A stretch of 64,000 nt of DNA from Gremmenia infestans (GCA_032629725.1 JAFEVB010000036.1:1364001-1428000); one strand, 5' to 3'; counted from the first letter of the stretch, positions 21,805 through 35,495 are shown. The notes: generated from the letters alone by a model not told the origin. Program-made: numbers and translations.

Positions 21805-24800
21805 TGCAGACGCATTTCAGCCAGTGCAGATCATCATGGGTTGTAAGTAGCATGCCGTGCCATTCCATTCATGCCATGCGCGTGCCACGCGCGCGTGTGA
21901 ATCCCATACTCTCGGCCTCCCCTCCATACCTATGCACATGTTAAAATAAACGAGATGCGGCGGCGACCTCGGGTCTAGGAAATCGAACGTTGTGACGTGA
22001 TGCAGAAATGTCGATATGTTTTCTTTTGGATATGCCGGCAGGTGGGCCTATGGGGAATACGCGGTACGAGGTTGTTTCAAGGGATGGATGGGATGGATTG
22101 GGGGGAGGGCTGGATGCTGGATTGGGGAATTACATGCGCGTTTTGTTGGTCTCTTGCAATTCATTTTGCCTTACCGTACTTCGTCTCCGTATAACAATTT
22201 GAGTTTCGAGTGGTAAATGGAAGGGAAAAAGTAAAAGTTCCATGTTTGTTTATTAGTTCTAATAATAATAATCAGTCACTTTATGCCTGCCTCCCCGCTT
22301 TTTGACGCCGTGCAGGAAGGAACGATTATATTCCTACGTCGCTTGCATCTTGATTATTCCCTGCCAGGCCAACTAAGTTGTTTGGAATTCGTTATTGTTT
22401 GTACGTGCTACAAAATTGCGGGGATCCTCAGGACATTTATACATGTCTTTTTATTAACTAGTGCAATTTCAATTGGACTTTTAGCTTCAAGTCTGATGTA
22501 GAGATAGGATTCAACATGTTTTTTTTTAATGTGTAGAAGGATTAGATGACTGCAAGTTCACCGACTATAGTAATGAGACTATGCCTCTGCAGAATTTTCG
22601 AGATCTGATTCGAAGTAGATGCTCAAAGTGCAATACAATCGCTGCTTTTACTTCTGAGCATTCGAAAGTATCAAGATCAGGGTTTGTATACGAAATCTAG
22701 CTTTCCCCCACCTCGGCTCCGCATGAGAGACTGGAAGCTCATCAACGATGGTAAGGGCTGCCATTCATATACCGGTAGCCTCCCTTACTACGCGAGGCAA
22801 TAGCTTCCAGTTGAGACAAGGCCACATTCTCGTTTCCGCCTCTTTATAAGCAAGTAAGCTCAAAGTAAACGAGTACGAATCCGATCTGTTCGCTTAAAAG
22901 TAAAAAAATAGGTTTGGCTGAGCTGAGGGGTTGTAAGGATTGACAAGAGACTTCCACCTAGACAAAAGAGGCTGAAACCTAAAGTGGGCGATTGATGAAC
23001 CCGAGAATTGAGTAACAGGATCAGATCTGCATCGGGATTGCCAATGTCCATGTAGATGTGCATCATAAAATTGGCAAAACGTGGCACAAGCCTCTTTTTA
23101 ACTCTCCATGCAAAGGGCGCGTGGAACCCTCATGGGTCCCGGCCACTTCCTAGGTAATTCTTAGACTTGATAGGCTGTCTCTATTTCTAGCACAATGGGC
23201 TTTAAGCCAAAGATAGTAATGTCTTGCTTTGAACGGAGGAGCAAGGAGGAAGCAGCTACGCCCATGCTTGACATAGTCTTAGCAACCTGAGCACCTCCTT
23301 CCAGTGGAAGCTCCATTGCCATAATTGAAGATAAAGACATCGGGAAAGAACTAAAGATAGTACCAGATTCCTTCTCTCACGGTCTGCTTTTCGTTTCGTC
23401 CCGCGCTAGTATTGCGAAGCATTAAGCAACTATTCAAAACCAAGTTTTCACCCGCATACATTGTCGCTAAGCGCGCCTCCTGGTGCTGGGATCAGAGACA
23501 TAAGCGCCTAGGCCCTGGTCTCGGGACTCAGGATTCAGGTAGCTATTAATATATAAAAACAAGCTCAAACGATGCAACCGAGCATATGTACTGTCATTCG
23601 GAGGTAGGGAGCAACTTTGGGGTAGGTCTAAGCTGTAGGCTTGCAGATGGTACATGATACACAACGAGACATAAACGGCTAGACTAGACCCAATATGAAA
23701 CAATGAGCAATACGCTGGGTACTGTCTGGACCACGGTGAAGTCCACCTTCGGTTGTGGGACAAGAAAGAGAGAGAAGGATGTAAGAATGTAAGGGCTAGA
23801 AGCAACATAAGCTGGCTTCCAGCCGGGAATAAGCCAACGATGAATCTGAAGGATCAAAAAGAAAGCCGCATCTGAGGGGGGAAAGGGAGGAAAACCACCC
23901 CCACCCCTTTTCGAACCACGTGAGGTGTGATAGGGCCGCAGGACATCTGCGGCGAGCGGCGTGAGTGTCAGACAGCCATGTGGTAAATGTGTGGACCGTG
24001 CCTCATCTGCGATCATGAATTTACGTTGAAACTTGACATGAGTGGGGGCGAGACATCTTGAAAAGGGGGAGTTCAAGATCCAATAGTCGGAATAATGGGC
24101 CCAGCGTCTCCACCGTTCCTCGTCAGACCGTGATAGTCCCAGATGAAGCCACTGCACGGCAAGGATGTATCTGAGGGGAAAGGGACACAGAATTTTGTTT
24201 CGTTTCGAGGTTGCGAAATCGCTCGGAGGTTCATGTTTCGAGTTCATGTCCAGGCCACTTTTGCTATTTCTGTATGCGTGCAAAACACAACGAGCACATC
24301 ATGTAACGGAATGGCTACCGGTGACAGCGTTGCCACGAGACCTTACTTAGGACAGAGTATTATTTACTAGGAACTCCTCCTGTACGGAGTGTGCGGAAGG
24401 GGAGATGAACTTTCAGTGGACAGACATGACAAGGCATGCTATCCCTACCCATCGTCGATTCTCGAGTACTGTACTAGTAAACCAGGAAATATCGATAGAC
24501 GGCATGCATGAGGCATTCCCGGGAGAACTAAGTCTTGGTAAACCAGGTATAAAGCATAAGAGATCCATCTATTCTGTTTTAAGAAGCAGTTCCGAAGCTG
24601 GACATGGATATCTCGGAGAGAGCCAGTGAGATCTGCCCCGAAAAGATATCAAGATCGTCATATTATATCAGCCAATAACGCGTACCCACAGTGGAACCTC
24701 CACAAAAGCGAGTATTGTGGGGCAGTTGAAGAATAGGGGAGAATGGGGATGAGGAGTTGATTTATCAGTTTGCTTGACGGCAGGTTTGGACGAAGAACAA

Positions 24801-27800
24801 AGGAACACGTTGAGCACCTACGTAGGTGGAGAAGAAGCTAATGGGCTTCTGATCTGCGGAAGGATTCGAAGACTCTTCGGTACATTACTGACAAGGAACG
24901 GAGATCATGAAAAGGTAACTCTGGAAGGGAGATTCAACCCAGCCCTTTCAAGCTCCCTAGACTCGTGTATGCACAGACTCAACAACGGGTTTCTGGCCTG
25001 TGCCCAAAAGTTACAGATTTCATTGATGGAAAAGGCAAGGGTGGAGAACACTGCAATTCGCTCGGCTCACTCTTGCAACTGACAGAAAACGGTCCTGCAT
25101 GTACTTGCATCGCAGCACCAATCCCACGATATCACACCCCCGTAAGAGATGTAGATTTAAGTATAGAGCGGCAGCGGCAGTTTTGCATTCAATGCCCGCT
25201 GTCGATATAGTATTACTTCGTAATCCAGTGCCAGAAATTTTGACTCAAGATTAAACCTCCGCGCGGGCACGGACCACAGTGAGCCTAGTCGGTCCAGGCA
25301 TAGATTGCTCTTTTACGCCTCCCGTGTTCTACCGCTGCCATCTCGTAGACAGTTCGGCTTATGAACAGTGCAGGATGCTCTGATGCACTTAATTACTCCG
25401 GTCAAGTAAAAAACGGTACCGGCGGAAAGGTTTGAGTGGAAATCTAAAAAGGTCAGGGATCAGTGATACTAGGACCAGCGCCATCGAGTTTGTAAGCCCC
25501 TTGGCTATAAAGTCTTGGCTAGCCTCTTGGGCCTCTTAAACCCATCGGGCAGCTTAGATGGCCGTGCCAGGGTGTTAGCCATTAGTGCAGTATTCTGGCA
25601 GCAAGGAACATGGTTCTAATATGCATACGATCGAGCGATGAGCTTCTTCCATAGTATCCGATGCAGCGGTCCTGTTAGGCTGGGGTTCGTCGCGTGGACC
25701 AATATGGAAACGGTTCCAGCGGGGATGGGGAAATAACTTGACAACTGCACTTCTGTCAGATGTGATGGCTTGACCTCTTGGATAACGAGCGAATCAGACG
25801 ATGGCCAGCAAGTGCAGTACGGGGTACAGACAGTATCAAGATGCTGCAGCGTCCTTGTAATTGATGGATCGTCGATAAATTACTTCGCAGGCGGATGAGC
25901 CGGATCATCATGGCAGGCACCTAAAGAAGCTCTACACTGCTCCAGCCTCCAGGAACAACATCGTACGATGACGGCAGGATTTTGGCCTTTTCATCTTCAG
26001 CTTCAGCTTCACCACCAGCGTGGTACCTAGCGCTGACGTTCTGGCGATTCCCAGATGCTGGCGTTCTGGAGAGAGTAATCTTCTGGAGATCTTATCAGAA
26101 ATACGTCCGAGCTCGGAGTCATACTATATGTAGTAATGTACGAGGAGTAAGTGTGATACGTACGAGTACGAATGAAGATAGGTAGGTATGTAGTCCAGTC
26201 TACGAAGTATAGGTAGGTTTACTACTTGATCAACTGCACCCGCCGGCAGTCCAGAACTCTACTCCGTAGCCCAGGCGATGTTGCCAGGTCGCAAGACGAT
26301 GTGGCCCGAGACTTGAGACGCGCCGTCGCGAACCTAAGCTCCTAAGCTGCCTTCCGTACTTTGAGTTCCCTAACAATACCGGTCGGTTTTTGAACGTGAC
26401 GTCGCAACAGAGTTTTTATCTTGCCTTGAATCATCCTTCCTATACTATACGAACATAAGAACATGCTTGATGGTTGATTCTGATGTCTGATAACTGATGG
26501 CAAAGCAGTAACTGCACCCACCCACTCACTGCCTATAGGATTTGCTGAATCCTACCCGCTACTCTTGAACGGGCACTTGTACTTGTAAATGCGTGTTCTT
26601 ATGCGAGATACGTAATGGTCATGTCAATTCCGCTCAATGAGGGAAGTCTCCTCCGCTATATTTGAGTTACAGTCTGAGTTTGACCATCATGAGGCCTTTT
26701 GAGTGCTCTTCCTTGTCCATCTACTCGTAAACTTACAGTACAGAGTCCCGTTTCAGCCCTTGTGCAGCACGAACGAACAAGCAAGGCTTATCCATGGTTC
26801 TCGCGTGGCATGACGCCTCATGATTTTTTGGGTGCTGTGGAGAACGGGCATAGCGGCACAATCTCAACGTCGTCTCCTCCTTAAATACTGTATTAAGCAG
26901 CTCGGTCGACAGCCTCGGCCGAGTACTCCGTACTTGTAAATAAAAAGTTTCTTCCGGTGTTGTGTGATATTGTCCTGCGAGAAGCAAAGCTTGAAAAGCT
27001 CATTAGCATGGCATCAGATAAGCCCGGGCGTGCCCTGCCCGGCCCCCGGCGGCAGAGCATTAAATCGATCTTCCGCCTTACGTACGGAATAACAGATAAT
27101 CAGCTAATCCGTTCCCATTATTGGCCCATCTTACAGTAATGCATTCGAGATCTTCTGCAAAGTGGTAGTCCAGGATGGTCATATGTGACGATCATATAAA
27201 TCTTTAATAAACACGCTTATAAGCAGCAGTTTAGCTTGTCAGCTCCTCAGTTCCAGAGCTTCTCAGCTGCGCGGCAAGCCTTCACGAGATGTTCAACCCG
27301 TTGCATGCATGTCTTTGGTCGCGTGCGAAGTGACTTTCTCTTCGTAATCCCGAGTATCTGAATAGGCTGGTAAACGGTGCGCTTAGCCCTCGATTGCACG
27401 TGAATACAGTTTCTAAATCTTGGAGACAGGTGCTGTGGCTGCACAAGTCTCTACGGGAGGCCCTGGGGCCGAATGGTCATCTTTGGCGGTTTGGCAGGAT
27501 GAACGAAGGTTCGCTTGGATGTACGATCCCGAGACATGCAGATGTCAGATTCAAGCTGCATTTTTGGGATTTTCTTTGTATCTTGTTGGATGCCTTTGGG
27601 AAGTTTTCATGCCAAATGACCAGGCATTTTCATGTAGCAAGCCGTCCACACTCCGTTCTTGGCCCGATGGAACGCAAACTCAACGCTTAAACGCAGACAG
27701 GAGCGCCGTTGCTGTGGACAATTTATAATTCATTTGAACTCGCAGTAAATTTGAGCTCGGTGGAGGAAAGCTGTTGCGATCTCAATGTTGGCAGACGCCT

Positions 27801-29200
27801 TGACCCCTGTTATATGCGCGTTGACTTTGTAGTAAACCTCCGAGTAGTAAAATACTCGTAGTCGACGAGGTGACACTAATTCTAGCCCACTACCCGCGCT
27901 TTAAAGGGACGTAAGGTGGAATTGAAACGTTCTCTACTATCGGTGGATTAGGTGACTTAGCAATTGTGCCAGCTGAAGGGATCCTTGGCCATTTATTTGA
28001 CCACAGATGCGAGAGGTATAGAAGTAAATTCGATGTTTGCTGCAAGATCTAGCCGCCTGGGTCAACGACCAGGTCTTCTACTACGTGAATAAATAAACAG
28101 GTTAGCCGAAGCTTCTTTACTACAGATTGTTGGCAAGGCGTTGAAAGCCTTGAGCTGCTGCGATTCGGAGGGGATAAGCGGGGGGACAGATCTGCCGTGT
28201 AGCCCTGTTGAACATGCGACTCGTCCACCAAGACCCTGTCGAGTGTCACGCCGAGGTTTTTGAGGTGCGAAAGAGGCTCGAGAGGCTCGCAAGACAGGCC
28301 CAGGAGAGTACCGCATGTTGTCATCTTGGACTCTTTCGGTAGCTTATAGCCCGATCAGGCATTTCGGTGCTGGATAGTTCTGCTTGTTGCTTTTTATTCT
28401 TACAGGGAGATGAAGTTGGATATAGGGCAGGGAAAAGCGAGCGGGCGCAACACATGCCGACATTGTGTGACAGACTGTCAGTGGGACGTCGTTGGCTGTG
28501 TTACTCCAATGTCGGGTACAGAAACGGGAAAGAGCATCAGGGGAAAGATATGGCGACTTTTCCGATCTGTGATCGGTGATTGAAAAAGAATGCGGCACAA
28601 GGAGTTAGTTGTAGCCAGAGCAGAGTTTGGGATGCAGACAGAGGAACATGATGAGACTGAATGATCCGGAACAATTACCAAGTATGCGTACATATCTCCA
28701 GATGAAGACAACACGAGTTGGCCTAACTGGTGTATCCGTACCTTCTTTGTAGTTTTCTACATACTGCTATGCAAAGGTTCTAACCTTGGATTGTCTTGGA
28801 ATCCACGAGACATTAAGGACTTGGGTTATAAGTCTCTTAACCGCATGATAATCATATACTAGGTCATAATAGAAGGCTTCGGTTAGGATAATAGGGACAA
28901 ATAAGTACATTCTAATTACTTGACATAAAACATTTGAATACTTGAATAAGGAGATCGTACCATAGTAAAAGTATCCCAACACTTCATGCCCCAAATAATG
29001 CCTATTGTAATATTAGCTTTCTGTAGGTCCTAATGTGGATATTCTCATTTCTATCAAGTTCTGTGAAGCATTCATATATACTTCTCCCGTATAGTAGGGC
29101 GTCAGCTGCTGTTGATTATACCTAGGTAGGTATAGTATCTAGAAATAGTTTGTACTACGGTCATTGATACGACACGAATACGGTGTACTTTATTTTAGTT

Positions 29201-29236
29201 GACAAGACAAGGCAAGGCAAGGCAAGGCAAGGCAAG
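29201..29236. repeat. GGCAA pentamer microsatellite
   Basis: Seven tandem pentamers, two GACAA followed by five GGCAA, in the gene-poor region. The same unit occurs near 5460 and 8279. Confidence 0.85.
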
Positions 29237-29653
29237 ATCCAGATCTCGGGCGGATCGATAGCCCTAGTACTGGTGTCCGGGTCTACCCATTCTTAGAGTT
29301 GCGTCTGTCTGGCCCGGCTTACCATTCATTGCTGTCCGTACTGTACGGTACAAGTTACACCAAGCCACATCACTAACCCCCCTTCCCCCCCCCCTTGAAG
29401 GCTGAGTAAATGAGCCCACTACTTCTTCAGGTCATTCATGTCATCGACGATACAGTACAGTAGTTACTTCGTACTATACGGCCCCGCTTCTCCCCTACCC
29501 AAATCCGAAACCCAGAAACTGTCATCCACACCTCTTTCTTTTCAAGTGCTTTCTCACCGAGTCAGCGCAGGGGTTTGCAGCGCCCTGTGCGCGGTAACCA
29601 GCGAGGCCCTAGCAAGCCATCTCGATTCGATGCATGGTTTGGAGTAGGTGTAG

Positions 29654-29686
29654 GTTGGTATTGGTGTTGGTGTTGGTGTTGGTGTT
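29654..29686. repeat. GTTGGT hexamer microsatellite
   Basis: About five tandem GTTGGT/GTTGAT hexamers. It is the first of three hexamer arrays within 550 bases. Confidence 0.85.
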
Positions 29687-29862
29687 GATGTAGGGGCAGG
29701 AGGGAGGTACTGCGTATTGAACTAATCGTGAAGTGAGGTAATACTCTTCTCCTTCAAGGCAAAACAAGCAACGCCATCCGCCGGCCACCCCGCGTACTGA
29801 ACCGTACCGCCACCAAATGCTTCAACAAGTGCTCCCAGGTGCCATTGTCTCTGCCAGCGCCT

Positions 29863-29892
29863 GTGCCAGTGCCAGTGCCAGTGCCAGTGCCA
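29863..29892. repeat. GTGCCA hexamer microsatellite
   Basis: Five tandem GTGCCA hexamers, 10 bases from an exact TACTCCGTA motif. Confidence 0.85.
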
Positions 29893-30162
29893 TTCCCAAT
29901 CCTACTCCGTAGCCTTCCACTCTGCTTCCATTTCATCCACAGATCGTAGGCGGCCGTGCACTACCCAGGAAGCACCTTATCCTCTACGACGACTACTGTA
30001 CTGTGCAGGCTTGCCGGCCGTTCCTTTCGCGGGTGGGTTGGCTTGGTTGGATACCAGCCTCCCAGGAGATTCCCTGGGGACATGGCCATGGATGGGGGGG
30101 TAGAAGTAGCTCCCCCGGTCAATATGCTACCAACCTAGCAATATCCAGCATGGGGGTAGCCC

Positions 30163-30186
30163 CTGCCCATGCCCATGCCCATGCCC
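30163..30186. repeat. ATGCCC hexamer microsatellite
   Basis: Four tandem CTGCCC/ATGCCC hexamers about 1.1 kb upstream of the GATA gene. Confidence 0.85.
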
Positions 30187-31305
30187 TGGTACCGCGATCC
30201 CGTCCAAATCGCGTTCAGCTTGGCGTCGAGATTAGGTTAGATTCGACCTTCGAAGGAGTAAGAAGAAAGCCACTTTTCGAGAATCGAGATCTACAGTAGT
30301 AAATGCGAAGTTTGGCTTTCAATTTATTATAATCTAGCATCTGTGCCGCCCTACTATACAGTATAGTACGTGCTCTACTCGCTACCCACCTCACTAAGGC
30401 GTCTACTACCTATTACTAGCAACGACTCACTCCCTTACCGAAGAGATCTCATCGCCAGCCTGCCGCAGGATCCTACAAAATACCTAGTAGTTGTAGTAGT
30501 AGGATACAGTAGCTACTGTATACCACTTGCTCTGCTGCTACTATACTACTAGGCCCCACCAGGCTGTTCCGCGGTTGATCCCACCCGTGTCGAGAGGAGA
30601 CTAATAATCAAGACCCTCACTCACTCATTCATAATATCAATACCATCCGCAAACCCTAAAACCTTCTTCTTCCTTTTTCCAACTTTCCTTGCTGCCGTCC
30701 CCAGAAGTGTCTCAAATCTCACTCGTCAACACTCGCTATTCCCCCTCCAATCTCCTACCGGTGTACCGACATACTGCAGAACACCAATCGGTTTCTACAG
30801 CCCACGTAGCGTAGGCGACCCGCACGTTTTCCTCCAAGACATATCTAGAACCCCACGCCGACGGCCCTCGGGGCTCGAAGAGCTGAGGACCAGCTACCTA
30901 CCTACCTGTATTCCGCTGATTTGTAGCTGGCGGAAACCCTCTCGAGAGTTGGCGAACTATCGCCACTTTGCCTCAGTATCTCGACCAGCAAGAGGGAGAT
31001 ACAGGTAATTCAAGCGCCACGAACTCCAGTTTCTGGAACAATAAGCGGTGGCTTCAGGTTCTTGACTCGACAACCTCGACAAGTCTACCCAGCGGCGCCC
31101 CAGTTGCCTTCTGGCATTCCAATCTACGCCCACACCTCGCACAAAGACATACCATAGGTACTCGAGCTGAGGGGAAGGTTGCAGATGTTGTGGTGAACAG
31201 GTGCGACGGATACCCACATTTGGACGGGAACAGCACGATATTCTCTGCCGTCCACGCATGCTTCCCGAGCCTCTAGTCTGAAGGAATCGTGCTTCAGATC
31301 TGGCC

Positions 31306-32949
31306 ATGGAATCATTGGATGGACCCGGCAGAAAAAGGTAGGTTCATTCGTGGGCAATTTTGAAACTCGTCCAGACAAACACTGACATTCATCACATAGT
31401 GCAATCCTCTCTATAATCAATCGCGAAAGTCTCGACCGGGTCACCACTGACCGGTCGTATACATCAGCTTCTACAATGGCGGCCACTGCAATTGTCAACC
31501 CCGCTTCGATGTATTCAAATGGACCTCCGCCCCCATACTCTGGGTGGACAGCGCCCTCTTCACATTCGGCGCCTGGCCTTGTATCTCCACCAGAGTCAAG
31601 GCGAACATCAGATAACAGGCCTGAACCACCTCTTATACAAAGCACGCAACCACAACGACAATCTCTGCCATCTATACACGAAGCTCTTGGGCCCGAACCA
31701 AGTGGGCGATATGCCTCCCCAGTGTCCGCATCTTTACCACCTCAGCATCAGATTCCATATTCGCAACCACAGGTCATTTCAATACCTCAATCACATCCGC
31801 CGATCAATCATGCGCCATACCCAACCCAAATTGCCCCGCCCCAAGTCCGCCAAAGAACCCCACCACAGCCAGTCCAACCGCAAGCCAATCCATTTTCACG
31901 ACCAGAGCCCGTATCGAATGGCTTTCCTGAACCACCCAGACACCCCTCCCTAAGTCTTCAGGCTGCTCCTGCTCCCCATAATCCGTACGCTGGTCCTCGT
32001 TACGAAGCCCCTCGATTTGAACAGGATCCTCGAGCCCAAGAGCGCTTGGCGACTGGCTATCCTCACCAACCCCCGCCCCCGCAGCAGGGCTCATACGGAT
32101 ATGCCCCTGGTCCGAATCATGCGCCAGTTCCACACAGTCCTGCTTACAACCAACCTCGTTACTCACGGGATGGGCGAGAGATAGATGAAATATATAAAGG
32201 GGGCAGAGAAGACGAGAGGTCGAGGATTACTCCTTTCAAGCAGGGTTTGAAGCGAAACCTGGAGGTGTGGGATTTTGAGAATCATCTCTCATCGGTAGGT
32301 TAAAACCCGAATTACTTCCCACTTACAGCTACTAACATTCCAATAGATATACGTTTCGAGCGGCGCACTTCAGGCTTGGTCTAAACACTTCCATTCGATA
32401 GCACAGGAGCAGCAACCCCGTGATCCAAATGGAGTACCAGACAGAATGCCGACTATAGAAACATGCAATGAAATGCTTCAACACCAAGAGAAAATCCGTC
32501 AAGACCTAGAGAAATTGAGGGATATGATTTCACAACAGCATGAGCACGTTGCAATGATGGACCAACGGATGCGAGACCATAATGGCAAAGGGGCGGGCTA
32601 TTATGACGACGGAATAAGCATTTATGACGACGACATGAAAAGTCAAGGTTATGGAGGCCCAGAAAGCAAAAAACGACGAGGGGTAGGTCCAATACGTCCT
32701 ATCTCGTAAAAGTGATAATATCTAACGGCTTCATAGAGAGCGGCTCCTCCGGGTCGGTGTCATAGCTGCAACCGAGCCGAAACTCCTGAATGGAGAAGAG
32801 GGCCTGACGGAGCGCGGACCCTCTGTAATGCTTGCGGGCTTCATTACGCAAAATTGACGCGTAAGAATACGATGAAGCAATCACAGAGCTCTAATGGGTC
32901 GTCACTTCGACCGAAATCGATGGACGGCATCTCACCACGGCCACTATGA
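31306..32949 (+). CDS. nsdD: NsdD-type GATA transcription factor
   Basis: Four exons (31306-31337, 31400-32294, 32347-32682, 32737-32949) encode 491 residues. The first exon is 32 nt (MESLDGPGRK). Residues about 45-270 are a Pro/Gln/Ser-rich disordered region likely to act in transcription. A conserved helical block follows (GLKRNLEVWDFENHLSS...), then a segment with coiled-coil character (EMLQHQEKIRQDLEKLRDMI). The C-terminus holds one GATA zinc finger, C429-X2-C432-X18-C451-X2-C454, within RAAPPGRCHSCNRAETPEW and continuing GLHYAKLTRKN. This is the signature of NsdD (Aspergillus), SUB-1 (Neurospora), LTF1 (Botrytis) and Nsd1 (Sclerotinia), regulators of sexual development, conidiation and light response. 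The very long upstream region fits a heavily regulated gene. A later in-frame ATG (31476) could serve as an alternative start. Confidence 0.95.
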
Positions 32950-33562
32950 AGCGCCAATATCCAACCTATTATTCAATTTTTATTCTCTGTATAAAATTTA
33001 ATGCCATGTCACGGAGCGAGAACCAGCCGCTTCTTAAGCGCTGGGAATGGGAGAGGAAGAGGAGAGAGAGAAAAAGTCGATCTTCGTCGCATATTTTTGT
33101 CCGTCTCATCTGGACGTAGAGTTAAGCTTTTGGGAAGGTCTCTTTCCCGGAAGTTGCAGCATACATGGGAGCGACATGAGCATTTCAAATGCGTTGTGGG
33201 CATATAGTAGCACGCATGGGAATGTGGGTTTTGACATTCAGGCGTTTCTTGGTCTTGGGAACGGAGGTCCGGTTTGGGAGAGATTCCAAGATTTACGAAT
33301 CCGGAACTCTCACTAGGCATATCACGGCGTTTTATACACTACCTGAAGAGGTATACACTTCTTGTCTTATAAGGCATACGCCTTTGGGGATCACCATGCT
33401 GGATGCTGGGTGTGATGAGATCAGATGAGATGAGGCAGCGCAACCTGAGCAGGTAGAGGTTCGGGATAGCTTGGGAGGAGTGGAGTGTGAGCTGAGTGAG
33501 GCAGGGAATAAAGGAAAACACAAGCACTTACCATATACCTAGCATAACTAGCCATGTCCATT

Positions 33563-33587
33563 AGTCCTCGTCCTCGTCCTCGTCCTC
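33563..33587. repeat. TCCTCG hexamer microsatellite
   Basis: Four tandem TCCTCG hexamers in intergenic DNA downstream of the GATA factor gene. Confidence 0.8.
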
Positions 33588-35495
33588 TTCATGTCCCATG
33601 TAGCTGCACAACATTCATCCAGACTCTCACAAGCTGGGATTTTAGAACATCATAGCATGGAAGTCGGCCTAAGCTAAAAGATATAGAGCAAGGCAATGTC
33701 GGCTTACTCGCACAAGAGAAATTAGAGAGGCAGTGTTCGCATTAAGTGCTTCAGCATGAAGAAAACAGACGAGCACACCAAGTGACGCCTTCATGTGGAC
33801 AGCTTCGGAAAGGCCATTCATCTGCTCTTGATGGCCCCTCCCTACAAGTGTGGTTACCACGAAAGCGCATGCCAACATATCTAACCCTATTGTGGAACAT
33901 GAAGTTGGTCGCTTACTTGCTTGCCTGCTGATATGTGTTTCATAACAAACAGGGACAAGGCGATAAAATATGTGTGAGGGAGGGAGATATGAAATTATTG
34001 CACTTGCACAAGACGTGCGTGGGCTTTTTGTTTTGTGAGATGGCGGATAGATAGATCATGTTTGGGTTGTACGTTGTGTGATGGCATCGGATCGGAGCGG
34101 AAAGAAGAGAAAAGGACGGGCGATGAAAGGGGAGGACAGAGATGTTGTGTTTTGGTGGCCGGTGACAAGAGGCTGGGCCCTGGGAGATGAGAGGAGAGGG
34201 AAGAAGAGGGGTTCGTTCAATGATGGAGAGGAGTTTGGGGTGAGGGGATCGCGACGTTGCCTTGGGAATGATGCTCATTTGCAGGGGTAGTTGAGGATAT
34301 CGAAAGGGATATAATACGGTGTAAGTAAGACAGTGGAATGGATATCGTCACGTCGTCACATATTCTTAAAAGAGCTTCAACTTTGACAGCTCAATTAGGT
34401 TGCGAGAAACAAAGGTGGTACTGATGCTCCTGACTTGACAGCAAACAGCCAACGAGAGGGAAAATGCCAGGAAAAAACAGGATTCAGGACGTCGTTCCCA
34501 GTAGACGGGACTTTGCAGCCGCATTGGGCAGAATTTGAAGAAACGGTTTTCACTGCAAGGGCAGAGATATAGACGGTTTGAATGGACGAATAACGAGGAA
34601 ATACATGTAGGAGGGGTGATGACAACATGATGCGGTAGATGCATATTGCAGATTGTAGATTGCAGTAGATTGCAGATATGTGTAGGTGTATGTCGACGTA
34701 TATGTATATGCGGAGCAACAGGTATGTGGAAATGAGACAAACACCGTGTGCATGATCGGATCGAGGATCGATGGGTGGTGCGTATCTAAGTCGATGGTAC
34801 GTTGGTACCTGGAGACATGCAAGCTTCCGGTTTGGTGAGACCGCTGGTTGGCTATGTTTGATGCGGAATCTATTCGAGTGAGACAGGCGCAGTTTTGGGT
34901 CGGAGTGACCGCTGGGGTGGATGCACAGTCCGAGTACGATGTTTGATGGATGTGTATGCATATACATATGTTTGTGTTTTGAAAGAGAGGGAAGGATGAG
35001 AGAGAGAAATAATGAAAAGGATGGCAGAAGGAAAAAGATGGTGGTTTGTATATGTGGTGTTGATATTCCCAACAGGGATTGATTATTTTTACCCTACTCC
35101 GTACAGTAATGCGGTCCCGGCGACCCCTGCAAGACAGCCACTCCCCAGCCACAGCAGCCCCTCCATTTTCGTTTCGGCTGGTCTGCTTGGTGGTCGCCGG
35201 CACTCGCAGCGCAGAGAATTTGTAAGCCATGGAAAAAATCCACCCCACTACTGCTGCTGTACCGCATCGACATCGACGCATCGCATCGCATCCAGATATA
35301 TACGTACCTACAGATTGTGTACCGATAGCATAGGGGCATAGGAGCATAGGAACAAAACCATTCTATTGCATCCCATGCCAAAGTCTTCACAATTGCTTCT
35401 TTGAGCTCCGAGTCTACACCGATCTACATTGCGGGGTCAGACTCACGATACATACGATACCTACCTAGGTATAGGTACATAGCCAGGAACCTACC

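Larger units (their letters stand above)
21156..31305. other. 10-kb gene-poor region upstream of the GATA regulator
   Basis: No convincing gene was found on either strand. The longest ORF (23684-24283, minus, 199 aa) has no domain-like pattern and runs across low-complexity stretches. Composition varies from T/A-rich patches (28800-29150) to GC-rich ones. It contains tandem repeats at 21776-21804, 29201-29236, 29654-29686, 29863-29892 and 30163-30186, and TACTCCGTA motifs at 26260, 26924 and 29903. The last 700 bases before 31306 are probably promoter and long 5' UTR of the NsdD-type gene. The rest may be distal regulatory DNA, non-coding transcripts or eroded mobile elements. Confidence 0.5.

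Noticed and set aside
23684..24283. A 199-aa minus-strand ORF in the gene-poor region.
   Set aside because: The translation has no domain-like pattern, mixes low-complexity and random stretches, and has no flanking introns or neighbours to support it.
28049..28324. A minus-strand stretch reading LKNLGVTLDRVLVDESHVQ, like the palm/thumb region of a non-LTR retrotransposon reverse transcriptase.
   Set aside because: Similarity covers only about 20 residues and neither frame continues the expected HAFVTSRLDYCN-type block, so chance could explain it. A BLASTX search would decide.
31476..32303. The GATA gene read as a 275-aa single-exon protein ending at 32303.
   Set aside because: That stop lies in the intron 32295-32346; splicing restores the helical block and the GATA zinc finger encoded downstream.
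34395..35347. Overlapping minus-strand ORFs of 225 and 265 codons.
   Set aside because: Both come from repetitive ATACATATG/CT-rich intergenic DNA. Their translations are His/Tyr/Ser-biased and two frames are open at once, which points to composition rather than selection.
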